Source: Bolinopsis microptera
Lineage: Eukaryota; Ctenophora; Tentaculata; Lobata; Bolinopsidae
Length of the DNA: 64,000 nucleotides
Assembly (NCBI RefSeq): GCF_026151205.1
Contig: NC_087073.1
Coordinates: 22,948,987 to 23,012,986 of the forward strand
Direction: 5' to 3'
Under the pieces are notes generated by a model. The model ran no database searches and had not been told where the DNA came from. It worked only from the letters and a program-made list of their open reading frames with translations. How positions within the stretch are numbered: position 1 is the stretch's first letter; every line of letters starts with the position of its first letter. This document shows, one piece after another, positions 11,301 through 21,000 of the stretch. The position numbers and the translations under genes were made by a program.

Positions 11301-14300
11301 CTGCTGCCACCCCTCCTGCTGTAACCCCCCTCCTGCTGTAACTCCCTCCTGCTGTAACTCCCTCCTGCTGCCACCCCTCCTGCTGTAACCCCCCTCCTGA
11401 TGTAACCCCCCTCCTGATGTAACCCCTCCTGCTGCCACCCCTCCTGCTGCCACCCCTCCTGCTGTAACCCCTCCTGCTGTAACCCCTCCTGCTGCCACCC
11501 CCTCCTGCTGCCACCCCTCCTGCTGTAACCCCTCCTGCTGTCACCCCCTCCTGCTGTAACCCCTCCTGCTGCCACCCCTCCTGCTGTAACCCCCCTCCTG
11601 CTGTAACCCCTCCTGCTGTAACCCCTCCTGCTGCCACCCCTCCTGCTGTAACCCCCCTCCTGATGTAACCCCCCTCCTGATATAACCCCTCCTGCTGCCA
11701 CCCCTCCTGATGTAACCCCCTCCTGCTGTAACCCTCTCCTGCTGCCACCCCTCCTGCTGCCACCCCTCCTGCTGTAACCCCCTGCTGATGTAACCCCCCT
11801 CCTGATGTAACCCCTCCTGATGTAACCCCTCCTGCTGCCACCCCTCCTGCTGTGACCCCCTCCTGCTGCCACCCCTCCTGCTGTAACCCCCTCCTGCTGT
11901 CACCCCTCCTGCTGTAACCCCCCTCCTGCTGTAACCCCCCTCCTGCTGTAAACCCTCCTGCTGCCACCCCTCCTGCTGTAACCCCCCTCCTGATGTAACC
12001 CCCTCCTGCTGCCACCCCTCCTGCTGTAACCCCCCTCCTGATGTAACCATCTCTCGCTGCCACCCCCTCCTGCTGTAACCCCCTCCTGCTGTAACCCCTC
12101 CTGCTGCCACCCCTCCTGCTGCCACCCCCTCCTGCTGTAACCCCCTCCTGCTGCCGCCCCTCCTGCTGCCACCCCCTCCTGCTGTAACCCCCTCCTGCTG
12201 TAACCCCCCTCCTGCTGTAACCCCTCCTGCTGCCACCCCTCCTGCTGTAACCCCCCTCCTGCTGCCACCCCCTCCTGCTGTAAACCCTCCTGCTGTAACC
12301 CCCTCCTGCTGTAACCCCTCCTGCTGCCACCCCTCCTGCTGTAACCCCTCCTGCTGTAACTCCCCTCCTGCTGCCACCCCTCCTGCTGTAACTCCCCTCC
12401 TGCTGCCACCCCTCCTGCTGTAACCCCTCCTGCTGTAACTCCCCTCCTGCTGCCACCCCTCCTGCTGCAACCTCCCCCTGCTGTAACCCCTCCTGCTGCC
12501 ACCCCTCCTGCTGTAACCCCCTCCTGCTGTAACCCCTCCTGATGTAACCCCTCCTGCTGTAACCCCCTCCTGCTGTAACCCCCCTCCTGCTGTAACCCCC
12601 TCCTGCTGCAACCCCTCCTGCTGTAACCCCCCTCCTGCTGTAACTCCCTCCTGCTGCCACCCCTCCTGCTGTAACTCCCTCCTGCTGCCACCCCTCCTGC
12701 TGTAACCCCCTCCTATTTATTCTGCACAGGTGACAGGTTTAGAGGGAGCAGTGTTACCACAACAGTCTGAGCCTCGTGTGGAATACGGAGAGGTACACTA
12801 CAATTCTAAATACCTGGTGTTCCTTGCTGACACGCCCTCTGTCTCTATACAAACGTACGTAACCATAGCAACACGCCCTCCGTCTCTATACAAACGTACG
12901 TAACCATAGCAACACGCCCTCCGTCTCTATACAAACGTACGTTACCATAGCAACACGCCCTCCGTCTCTATACAAACGTACGTTACCATAGCAACACGCC
13001 CTCTGTCTCTATACAAACGTACGTAACCATAGCAACACGCCCTCCGTCTCTATACAAACGTACGTAACCATAGCAACACGCCCTCCGTCTCTATACAAAC
13101 GTACGTTACCATAGCAACACGCCCTCCGTCTCTATACAAACGTACGTAACCATAGCAACACGCCCTCCGTCTCTATACAAACGTACGTTACCAGAGCAAC
13201 ACGCCCTCCGTCTCTATACAAACGTACGTGCTAACTAGACACGCCCTCCGTCTCTATACAAACGTACGTGCTAACTTCCCAATTATTCGAATACAATTGT
13301 TCCAAAACCCAAAACATTGAGTGGACCGTCGTTATAGTACTACTATTACGACGACTCAATTTTCCCCGATCCATGCCTCATGTGCCGACAAGGGTTAGCG
13401 AGCGTGCTAAATCACTCTACAGTCGATCTTCGAGATTGTTCTAATAGGGCCCCTGATGGTTGTAACCAACTTCAACCGATGTATTTTCGGATGCTGATTC
13501 CGAATCACCCCCCATGACATAGGGTTAAAATGCTCTCCTGACGAGATATTGGCGAAAAACTGTATCGATCACCCGGAGGCCTAAAACATTTTTTGAAGAT
13601 TGTGGTCACTAAACGTACGCATCCACAGAAATTCTAAGGAACAATATTCTTTTTTAAGACCATTTTGTGGGTAAAATTTTTGAATTTTTCATCTTACTAA
13701 GCCTTGATTGATATGACGATTTTAACCCTTCGAGATCCTTGCTCGAAGGGTTCGCATCGATCTGCGAAGATAAATGCAAAGCAAAAATGATAGTTCGCGC
13801 GGCGCGTCGAAGTCCTCCAAATCAAGCATCAAGATGGAAAAAATGAACCATGAAAGTCGAAGCACGGTCGCAACGGTAGCTTTTGACCTCTTTCTGCACT
13901 TTCTGCAGTTGGAATTTGGTGGATTTGTGATTAATATCAATATGGACACTGAAAACGTAAATTTTTCCTCACTGGGAAATTTTCGAGAGCAGGCAAAATG
14001 TTTTCTAAAGCAAGCATTGCCTTCTTTTGCCTTAGGCTGGCTACGTCACTGGTTATTTATTTACTAACAGATGATCCCTCAGTTACAAAATAGTGCCAGC
14101 GAGCTCCCCGATCACAAGGGCATCGCTAGACGTTTACAACTACGAGCTGGCACCTGAGTTTCACGACTCTTACCACAGCAGGATCCACTCTGAGGCTCAT
14201 TGCAAAGATATTGTTCTCGGGACGAACAAACTCAGCATTGTCTTGGACTGCAGGACGGGTGGGTCACATGTTGTGTATTACAAGTCACGTGTTGTTTATA

Positions 14301-15826
14301 TAAGTTAACTTTTAAGGTAATTAATAAGTACTAACCTGCTCATATATATAGGGCGGCTATTACAACACTTGAAGGAAGGAGTGGTAACGAGAATGGAGCA
14401 GGAGATACTGCTGTACAACAATACTGCTGGTGCTTACCTCTTCTTACCTAACGGCCCCCCTGCTCAACAGGGTGAGTACTTGTCGAGTAGCAGGGTGAGT
14501 ACTTGTTGAGTAGCAGGGTAAGTACTTGTTGAGTAGCAGGGTGAGTACTTGTTGAGCAGCAGGGTAAGTACTTGTTGAGTAGCAGGGTGAGTACTTGTTG
14601 AGCAGCAGGGTGAGTACTTGTTGAGCAGCAGGGTGAGTACTTGTTGAGTAGCAGGGTGAGTACTTGTTGAGCAGCAGGGTGAGTACTTGTTGAGTAGCAG
14701 GGTAAGTACTTGTTGAGTAGCAGGGTGAGTACTTGTTGAGCAGCAGGGTGAGTACTTGTTGAGTAGCAGGGTGAGTACTTGTTGAGCAGCAGGGTGAGTA
14801 CTTGTTGAGTAGCAGGGTGAGTACTTGTTGAGCAGCAGGGTGAGTACTTGTTGAGTAGCAGGGTGAGTACTTGTTGAGTAGCAGGGTGAGTACTTGTTGA
14901 GTAGCAGGGTGAATACTTGTTGAGTAGCAGGGTGAGTACTTGTTGAGTAGCAGGATGAGTACTTGTTGAGCAGCAGGGTGAGTACTTGTTGAGCAGCAGG
15001 GTGAGTACTTGTTGAGTAGCAGGGTGAGTACTTGTTGAGTAGCAGGGTGAGTACTTGTTGATTAGCAGGGTGAGTACTTGTTGAGTAGCAGGGTGAGTAC
15101 TTGTTGAGTAGCAGGGTGAGTACTTGTTGAGTAGCAGGGTGAGTACTTGTTGAGTAGCAGGGTGAGTACTTGTTGAGTAGCAGGGTGAGTACTTGTTGAG
15201 TAGCAGGGTGAGTACTTGTTGAGTAGCAGGGTGAATACTTGTTGAGCAGCAGGGTGAGTACTTGTTGAGTAGCAGGGTGAGTACTTGTCGAGTAGCAGGG
15301 TGAGTACTTGTTGAGAAGAAGGATGAGTACTTGTTGAGTAGCAGGGTGAGTACTTGTTGAGTAGCAGGGTGAGTACTTGTTGAGTAGCAGGGTGAGTACT
15401 TGTTGAGTAGCAGGGTGAGTACTTGTTGAGTAGCAGGTTGAGTACTTGTTGAGTAGCAGGGTGAGTACTTGTTGAGTAGCAGGTTGAGTACTTGTTGAGT
15501 AGCAGGGTGAGTACTTGTTGAGTAGCAGGGTGAGTACTTGTCGAGTAGCAGGGTGAGTACTTGTTGAGTAGCAGGGTGAGTACTTGTTGAGTAGCAGGTT
15601 GAGTACTTGTTGAGTAGCAGTGTGAGTACTTGTTGAGTAGCAGGGTGAGTACTTATTGAGTAGCAGGGTGAGTACTTGTTGAGTAGCAGTACTTATATCC
15701 TGTTTGTTGCAGTTGTAGAGACGTCTCGACCTCGAATTGTGGTAATGAAGGGACCTGTAAGACACAAGGCAGTTGTGAAGTATGACAGAAACATCGTCAT
15801 CAGCTACATCGTGAACCTATTGGGAG
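5240..15826 (+). CDS. MAN2A: Alpha-mannosidase II-like (GH38), partial: seven internal exons
   Basis: Seven exons join in phase into about 329 codons: 5240-5320, 5622-5768, 10271-10496, 12730-12854, 14083-14258, 14352-14471 and 15713-15826. In animals this family trims two mannoses from GlcNAcMan5GlcNAc2 in the Golgi lumen during complex N-glycan synthesis. Diagnostic strings are [27 protein letters not shown] followed by VVNDYG (the HHD histidine is a zinc ligand in the family), and [10 protein letters not shown]. VVxDYG and FLPNG favour the Golgi MAN2A branch over lysosomal enzymes. The segment covers the end of the catalytic domain, the middle domain and the start of the C-terminal domain. 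The membrane anchor and first catalytic residues would lie before the window. No exon for the C-terminal third was found after 15826, so the gene is either split by a very long repeat-filled intron or truncated. Confidence 0.9.
5321..5621 (+). other. Mannosidase intron 1
   Basis: GT-AG intron of 301 bp. It contains about three units of the 16-bp repeat at 5347-5396 and a small duplication of GTTACCATGGT near 5561-5582. It ends CTCGTTTTCAG. Confidence 0.8.
5622..5768 (+). CDS. MAN2A: Mannosidase exon 2, HHD zinc-ligand exon
   Basis: Reads [15 protein letters not shown], then [17 protein letters not shown] and VVNDYGA, the strongest family signature in the window. The only donor that keeps frame with exon 3 is AG|GCATGT at 5769, a GC-AG intron. 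The nearby GT at 5773 would put a stop in exon 3. An alternative is a T-to-C sequence error in a normal AG|GTATGT donor. Confidence 0.92.
5794..5918. repeat. Direct duplication, 65/60 bp
   Basis: Two adjacent copies starting AGTGCTGTAACCCCGCTG (5794 and 5859). The second lacks 5 bp (CGTCA). Confidence 0.9.
5919..6366. other. Intron 2, unique part
   Basis: AT-rich sequence between the duplication and the 31-bp array. No exon, repeat or RNA gene was recognised. Confidence 0.5.
6367..9561. repeat. 31-bp minisatellite, ~103 units, in intron 2
   Basis: The unit begins CTGTTGAGCACTCTGCCATT and ends ATCAACACCAA (31 bp). Units are nearly identical. Recurrent point variants are GAGAACT for GAGCACT, CTATTGAG for CTGTTGAG and ACAAACTG for ACCAACTG, and two units are one base short (near 7665 and 8345). 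The shared rare variants scattered along the array indicate homogenisation by unequal exchange. The 31-bp frame carries no family-like protein. Confidence 0.97.
9643..9876 (-). pseudogene. Non-LTR retrotransposon fragment: C-terminal tail of a reverse transcriptase
   Basis: The minus-strand frame reads [17 protein letters not shown], then [12 protein letters not shown] and [11 protein letters not shown] before a stop. This order (GH..RM, GKR.RGRP, ..DR..WR) is the usual end of LINE-type ORF2 proteins. Only the last 80 or so residues remain and no RT domain precedes them, so it is a 5'-truncated insertion in mannosidase intron 2, antisense to the gene. Confidence 0.75.
9877..10223. other. Intron 2, distal unique part
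   Basis: It contains a short tandem ACCATATACC near 9893-9912. No exon was recognised. Confidence 0.4.
10224..10270 (+). promoter_or_regulatory. Tandemly duplicated 3' splice site of exon 3
   Basis: ACTGTTTCAGGTT occurs twice with the AGs 23 bp apart (CAG ending at 10247 and 10270). Only the second acceptor keeps frame. Use of the first shifts frame by 23 nt. Confidence 0.7.
10271..10496 (+). CDS. MAN2A: Mannosidase exon 3
   Basis: The first base completes AGG (Arg) with the two bases carried from exon 2. The exon then reads [20 protein letters not shown] and on through [17 protein letters not shown] to NNSQQLQ. The donor is TTCAA|GTAAGA and the exon ends in phase 0. It corresponds to the linker between the catalytic and C-terminal parts and lacks the very short motifs that would fix the subfamily. 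Confidence 0.85.
10497..10624. other. Start of intron 3
   Basis: Unique sequence up to the 15-bp array. Nothing else was seen. Confidence 0.5.
10625..12715. repeat. 15/16-bp pyrimidine-rich minisatellite in intron 3
   Basis: About 135 units of CCTCCTGCTGTAACCC or CCTCCTGCTGCCACCC with C-run length varying by one or two. The + (transcribed) strand is almost pure C/T with CTGTAAC inside. The other strand is runs of 3-5 G. The array stops 14 bases before the exon 4 acceptor CAG, so it effectively extends the polypyrimidine tract to 2 kb. Long glycine/arginine/glutamine frames on the minus strand are repeat shadows. Confidence 0.95.
12730..12854 (+). CDS. MAN2A: Mannosidase exon 4
   Basis: The acceptor is TTCTGCACAG. 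The exon reads [20 protein letters not shown], then [15 protein letters not shown] and SVSIQT. The donor CAAAC|GTACGT leaves two bases and joins exon 5 as [14 protein letters not shown], which fits the family. The alternative GTAACC four bases later breaks frame. The last 25 exon bases and the donor are the first unit of an 11-copy 41-bp array. Confidence 0.87.
12830..13274 (+). repeat. 41-bp array containing the exon 4 end and its 5' splice site, ~11 units
   Basis: Unit starts are at about 12830 and every 41 bp thereafter. Each unit holds ACACGCCCTCYGTCTCTATA (exon-derived), CAAACGTACGT (the donor) and a short intronic ACCATAGCA tail. The last two units end GTGCTAAC instead. Since 41 is not a multiple of three, only the first donor preserves the frame into exon 5. 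Confidence 0.93.
13275..14082. other. Remainder of intron 4
   Basis: Mostly unique sequence. It contains a perfect 11-bp inverted repeat at 13724-13752 (AACCCTTCGAG / CTCGAAGGGTT, 7-base loop). Overlapping open frames of 75-97 codons on both strands resemble nothing known to me and probably are not genes. Confidence 0.5.
14062..14068 (+). promoter_or_regulatory. TACTAAC branch-point-like site, intron 4
   Basis: A perfect TACTAAC lies 15 nt before the exon 5 acceptor (CCTCAG ending at 14082). Confidence 0.65.
14083..14258 (+). CDS. MAN2A: Mannosidase exon 5
   Basis: Starts after CCTCAG. The T completes ACT (Thr) with exon 4, then the exon reads [20 protein letters not shown], later [20 protein letters not shown] and CRT. 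The donor is GACGG|GTGGGT in phase 1. An upstream AG (ACTAACAG at 14070) would put TGA in frame, which fixes the acceptor choice. Confidence 0.87.
14329..14335 (+). promoter_or_regulatory. TACTAAC branch-point-like site, intron 5
   Basis: Perfect TACTAAC in the 93-bp intron 5, followed by CTGCTCATATATATAG and exon 6. Confidence 0.65.
14352..14471 (+). CDS. MAN2A: Mannosidase exon 6, [10 protein letters not shown] exon
   Basis: Reads [15 protein letters not shown] across the junction, then [19 protein letters not shown] and PAQQ. The donor AGG|GTGAGT is the first of about 53 tandem copies. Phase 1 at the end. Confidence 0.9.
14468..15690 (+). repeat. 23-bp array of consensus 5' splice sites, ~53 units
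   Basis: The unit CAGGGTGAGTACTTGTTGAG plus TAG (23 bp) starts on the last four bases of exon 6 and runs almost to the exon 7 acceptor. Most units keep GTGAGT. Several carry GTAAGT (for example near 14519, 14565 and 14703), which is equally good. Few lose GT (near 14952 and 15323). Every unit contains TGA/TAG, so only the first donor makes a continuous protein. The 433-codon frame on the minus strand is a shadow. Confidence 0.95.
15713..15826 (+). CDS. MAN2A: Mannosidase exon 7, last one found
   Basis: The acceptor is TTTGTTGCAG. The exon reads [19 protein letters not shown], then [18 protein letters not shown], with donor GGGAG|GTATGT. It continues the C-terminal beta-sandwich region, and more exons are expected downstream but none was found. 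Confidence 0.83.
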
Positions 15827-16289
15827 GTATGTTAATTAAGAGACCTGCAAAATCAAATCAGTTTTTAAAATGCCTGTAAACACTTTTAAAATTTTTGGCA
15901 GGACTGCCGAAAGCTGCATCCTGTCCAAATTCTGTTAGCAGATGGGTATTAATGGCGAACATGTCGCCGTAGGCGAAAATTGTTTTGAAGATTTTGCTCA
16001 TGCAAAAAGCCTAGCTGAGCAATTTGGCATTATAGAGATAATTTTCAAACACAGTTTCAAGAACGATTCATATAATACGATATTAAATGCATATTAGAGC
16101 CATGCCAGCAGCAGCTCTTGCTAATTAAGTGTGATTCGAAAAAGGGATACATAGTGTATTCTTTGGAAGAATTTCAGAAAGTTTGCTTTCAGGATTGAAA
16201 TCTAGCAATGTGAATTGATAAATCAAGCAAGATTTTGGCTTTGTTGTGCCAATTGAGGGGTCAAGTCCTTACAGTAATAGCCGATAGGT
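15827..16289. other. Unique stretch after exon 7
   Basis: Presumed intron. No exon or repeat was recognised. Confidence 0.4.
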
Positions 16290-16377
16290 CTCAAAAAGGG
16301 TGCAAAGAGGGGGGGGGGCATATTAAAGTATATTCCCGCCCTCAAATCGGGAAAAACCTACATTTTAATATACTTGA

Positions 16378-16708
16378 ATTTGACCAAAACCCATAATCAT
16401 GGGTAGAGTGTACCGCTGCCAGTGTCTCTCTTTTCCAAACAAAAGGAAATGATATTAATTTGAATAACCGTCCGAAAATGCAAATTGATACCGAGAATGA
16501 AATCGGTCGCTCGCTTTTTCCATTCGATCACGGCTTACGAATTGTAATATAAAGCTTATTGATTGGAAAAAGCGAGCGACCGATTTCATTCTCGGTATCA
16601 ATTTGCATTTTCGGACGGTTATTCAAATTAATATCATTTCCTTTTGTTTGGAAAAGAGAGACACTGGCAGCGGTACACTCTACCCATGATTATGGGTTTT
16701 GGTCAAAT
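16378..16708. repeat. Perfect 145-bp inverted repeat with 41-bp spacer
   Basis: The arms at 16378-16522 and 16564-16708 are exact reverse complements by my reading. The outer ends are ATTTGACCAAAACCC / GGGTTTTGGTCAAAT and the inner ends CGCTTTTTCCA / TGGAAAAAGCG. Other copies of the same arms in the block are diverged, so this copy is the best preserved, recently converted, or an assembly fold-back. Confidence 0.9.
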
Positions 16709-18044
16709 ATCATCTCTTTTTGATTATAATGTCAAGATAATTTACAAAGCCGAAATGTAAACTCATAACTTCATTAATATTTATATTAATAATTAGGAGG
16801 TAATTTCATCAATTTCGAAATTTTACCTGACTGAATATGGCACTTTTTACTTATTCAAGTTGGCATTAAATTCATATATAATGCCATTTAAATATCGTAG
16901 GAAAGCAGATTTTATTCGAAATCACGAATGAGCAAAATTCTCACCTTTCGCACGTGCAAACTTTGAGCGGACGTTGCGTGCGGATACAATATTGAATCAC
17001 CGTAAATTTTTGCATAGCAGTATTTTATATATAGTTTAATAAGCATGCAAAGTTTCAGAAGATTTCATATAGAACTTGGATCACAACGAGACTCCAAAGT
17101 TGATAAAAATGGTGAAAACAGCAATTTTCAGTAATTTTAGCAATTTTCTATCAAACTGGGTGTGTCCCCACGTGTGCAACTTTTTGATTTTCAACTTTTA
17201 AACTAGCCTATAACACAATTTAGACCTTTAAAAAGCAAAATTGAGCTCCACAACCCAAGGGATGGCCCAACACCAGAGAATACTAATTCACAACTTTTGT
17301 GTTTTTATAAAATTATTCTTCAAAAAAGCACTTACTTCAATAGCGAATATCTTTATGAAGGAGCAAAGTAAGAAACTATTCCGGTAGATTTTCAGAATGC
17401 TTGAACAATTATCTAAGATGAAAATGTCCTCAAGTTTTGAATAAAATTACTCCTTAATGGTTTAAAATCGATTTGAAAAGTTGTTACTTTGTCAAAAATC
17501 AAGTTTTAAAAACACCTAATTTGATGACGTCATCAAGTGATGATGATGAAGATAAATTATTTTTTGATATAATGTAAACTAAAGTATAAACAATTATCTT
17601 TAAAACCTGTGGTTCGAAATGACTGTATCTTTTATACTTTTGAATCTACGGACACTTAAATGTAGGCTACAATTGACTTCAAAAGCGTCTATATATATAT
17701 ATATATACTTCACGACAATCTGTTGTAAAACAGGGGTTCCAGAAAACCCACTTCCCGATACTCCTGAAACATGCAATTTTTTTTACAGTCGATTTGGACA
17801 AGGTCTAGACGCCGTGCAAAGTTTCAGATCTCTAACTCAATTTTAACATGGTTTTTAAGGCACCTGAATATGGCGATTTTGGGTTTTTTACCTAATTTCG
17901 TATAACATGCTGGCGCGTATTTTGCGCAAATTTCTTAAAAACCTCCACATAACTATTTCTTATTCCTGTCATCTTTAACATTGAATTAGAATGTTTTGAA
18001 CTTAAATTTACCTGCTGAACTACTTTCGATGAGTCTTAATGCCT

Positions 18045-21000
18045 AGTATTTCGGGGTAGGGTGGTAGTTATTTGTTGATACATGTTTCGTATCCGCGAAA
18101 GTGCATGCAACGTATGTCAAGTTATTTGTTTTTAGTATTACTTAATGGGGGGGGGGGGGGGGGGGAATTAGCCTTGAAGTTTATTGAATCTTCATTGCGA
18201 GTACAGCTGCTTTGGGTAGTTTTTCTTATTCTATTACAATTGTAATGAATGGGGAAAAGCGATCGACCGATTTCATTTCGGTTTCATTTTGCATTTTAGA
18301 ACGAGTCAATCAAGTTATATCATTTCCTTTGTTGGGAAAGAGAGACCATGCCAGCTGTCCACTCTACCCTTGTTATGGGTTTTGGTTCAATTATCATCTC
18401 TTTTTGATTATAATATCAGGATATTTCAATGCCGAAATGTAAAACTCATAACTTCATTTTTTCAATTTATATCAGTAATATGAGGTAATTTCATCGATTT
18501 CGAAAATTTTACATGACTGAATATGGCACTTTTACTCATTCAAGTTGGCATTAAATTCATATATAATGCCATTTATATATCGTGGGGAAAGGCAGAATTT
18601 ATTCGAATCTCGAATGAGCAAAATTCTCCACCTTTCGCACGTGCAACTTTGAGCGGAGTTGCGTGGGCATACAATATTGAATCACGGTAAAAATTTTTGC
18701 ATAGCAGTATTTTATTATTTTTTTACATATTTGATTGACCGTTCTTCAAAGCAAACATGATACCGAGAATGAAAACGGTCGCTCCGCTTTTCCCATTCAT
18801 CACGGCTTACGCATAGAAATAAGTTATCGATTTGATTACATCAATCAGATTGCTGTAAAAACTTTTGGGTTGCGTTCGGGTCGATACCTGTATTTGGGGT
18901 AAGGGTGGTAGTGATTTGTTTAAACATGTTTCGTATCCGCGAAAGTGGCATGCAACGTATGTCAAGTTATTTGTTTTTAGTATTACTTAATTGAATTGCT
19001 GAAGTTTATTGAATCTTCATAGCCGGAGTTACAGCTGCCTTTGGGTAGTTTTTCTTAATCTATACAATTGTAAATGAAGGGGAAAAGCGAGAAGCGACCG
19101 ATTTTTCATTATCGTATCATTTTGCATTTGAGAACGGTCAATCAAAAGTAAATATCATTTCCTTTTGTTTGGGAAAGAGAGACCCTGACAGGGTCCACCT
19201 CTACCCATGATTATGGGTTTTGGTCAAATATCATCTCTTTTTGATTATAATTTCAGGATAATTTACAAAGCCGAAATGTAAATTCATAACTTCATTCATA
19301 TATTATTAATTAATATGAAGGTAATTTCATCGATTTCCGAAATTTTACCTGACTGAATATGGCACTTTTTACATTCAAGTTTGGCATTAAATTCAGTATA
19401 ATGCCATTTAATTCGTGGAAAGCAGAAATTATTCGAAATCACGAAGCGCGAAATTCTCACCTTTCGCACTGCAACTTGAGCGGACGTGCGTGCGCAGACA
19501 ATTTGACACACGGTAAAATTTTTGCATAGCAGTATTTTATATCTTTTTTACATATTTGATTGGACGTTTCAAATGCAAAATGATACCGAGATTGAAATCG
19601 GTCGCTCGCTTTTCCCATTCATTCACGGCCTAACGAATAGTAATAAGTTTTCGATTGATTACATCAATCAGATGCTGTACCAAACTCTTTGGGTTGCGTT
19701 CGGGTCGATACCTAGTATTTCGGGGTAAGGGTGGTAGTTATTTGTTGATACATGTTTCGTATCCCGCGAAAAGTGGCATGCAACGTATGTCAAGTTATTT
19801 GTTTTTAGTATTACTTATTGAAATTAGCTGATGTTTATTGAATCTTCCTTGCCGAGTACAGCTGCCTTTGGGTAGTTTTTCTTAAATCTATTACAATTGT
19901 AAATGAATGGAAAAGCGAGAGCCGACGCCGATGTCATTCTCGGTATCATTTTGCATTTGAGAACGTCAATCCAAAGTAATATCATTTCCTGTTTGTTTGG
20001 GGAAAGAGGACACTGACAGCGGGTCCACACTAACCATGATTATGGGTTTTGGTCAAATTATCATTCTTTTTGATTATAATGTAGGGTATTATAAAGTCGA
20101 ATATTAAAAACTGATTCTTCATTAATAAGGAGGGAGAGTTTCAAAACGATTTCGAATATCTATCCTTTAAAAAACATTTCCTTGAGTTTAGGGAAGCAAT
20201 ATCGGTCGATCATGACTGAATATGCCACTTAATACTCATTAGTTGGCAGTAATATTCATATATAATGACATTAAAAACTGGGTTCGTGGGGGGGCAAAGC
20301 AGAATTTGTTGGAAATCACGAATGAGCAACATTATCACCTTTGCACGTGCGAACTTTGAGGCAGACGTTGCGTGCGCATCCAATATGAATGCCGTAAATT
20401 TTTGCATGTAATTGTTTTATTGTTTTTTATATAGCTGAAAGCATAGCAAAGTTTCAAAGTATTTCAAGAAGAAACTGTAATCCAAACGGCACTTAAAGTT
20501 GACAGAAAAAATGACGAAAAAGCAATTTTCAGTGATTTTAGCGATTTCAATCAATTAGGGCGTGTCCACGTGTGCACTTTTCGATTTCAACTTAAATAGC
20601 CTATGACCAATTTATACCATTGGAAGCAGAACTGAGTCACACCAAGGATGGGCCACACCAGAGAATACTAAATCGCAAAATGACGTTTTTATAAAATCAT
20701 TCTTCAAAAAGCACAGACTTCAATGCGAAAATCTTTTGAAGGAGCAAGCTGAAAAACTTTCCGGATAGATTTCTATCAGAATGTTGAAACAAATTATTAA
20801 GATAAAAATTCCCTCAGATTATGAATAAAATTACTCCATAATGGTTTAAAATAAATTTTAAAAGTTATTACTTTGTCAAACAACTAAGTTTTAAAAACGG
20901 TTAAATTGATGACGTATCTAGGGGTGTTTATGAGTCATATAATTTTTGTATACTTGTAAACTAATGTATAAACAATTATTTGCAAGACCTGTGGTTCGGA

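Noticed and set aside
10578-12691. Gly/Arg/Gln-rich frames of 150-528 codons on the minus strand
   Set aside because: Overlapping frames of a 15/16-bp repeat, antisense to mannosidase intron 3.
12855-12864. Exon 4 ending at TAC|GTAACC (12858)
   Set aside because: It leaves phase 0, which does not join exon 5 in frame. CAAAC|GTACGT four bases earlier does.
13722-14067. Overlapping 75- and 97-codon frames in intron 4
   Set aside because: No homology recognised, they lie on opposite strands over the same bases, and a hairpin explains part of the sequence.
14464-15765. 433-codon frame ([17 protein letters not shown] repeats), minus strand
   Set aside because: Shadow of the 23-bp donor array. 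It is antisense to intron 6.
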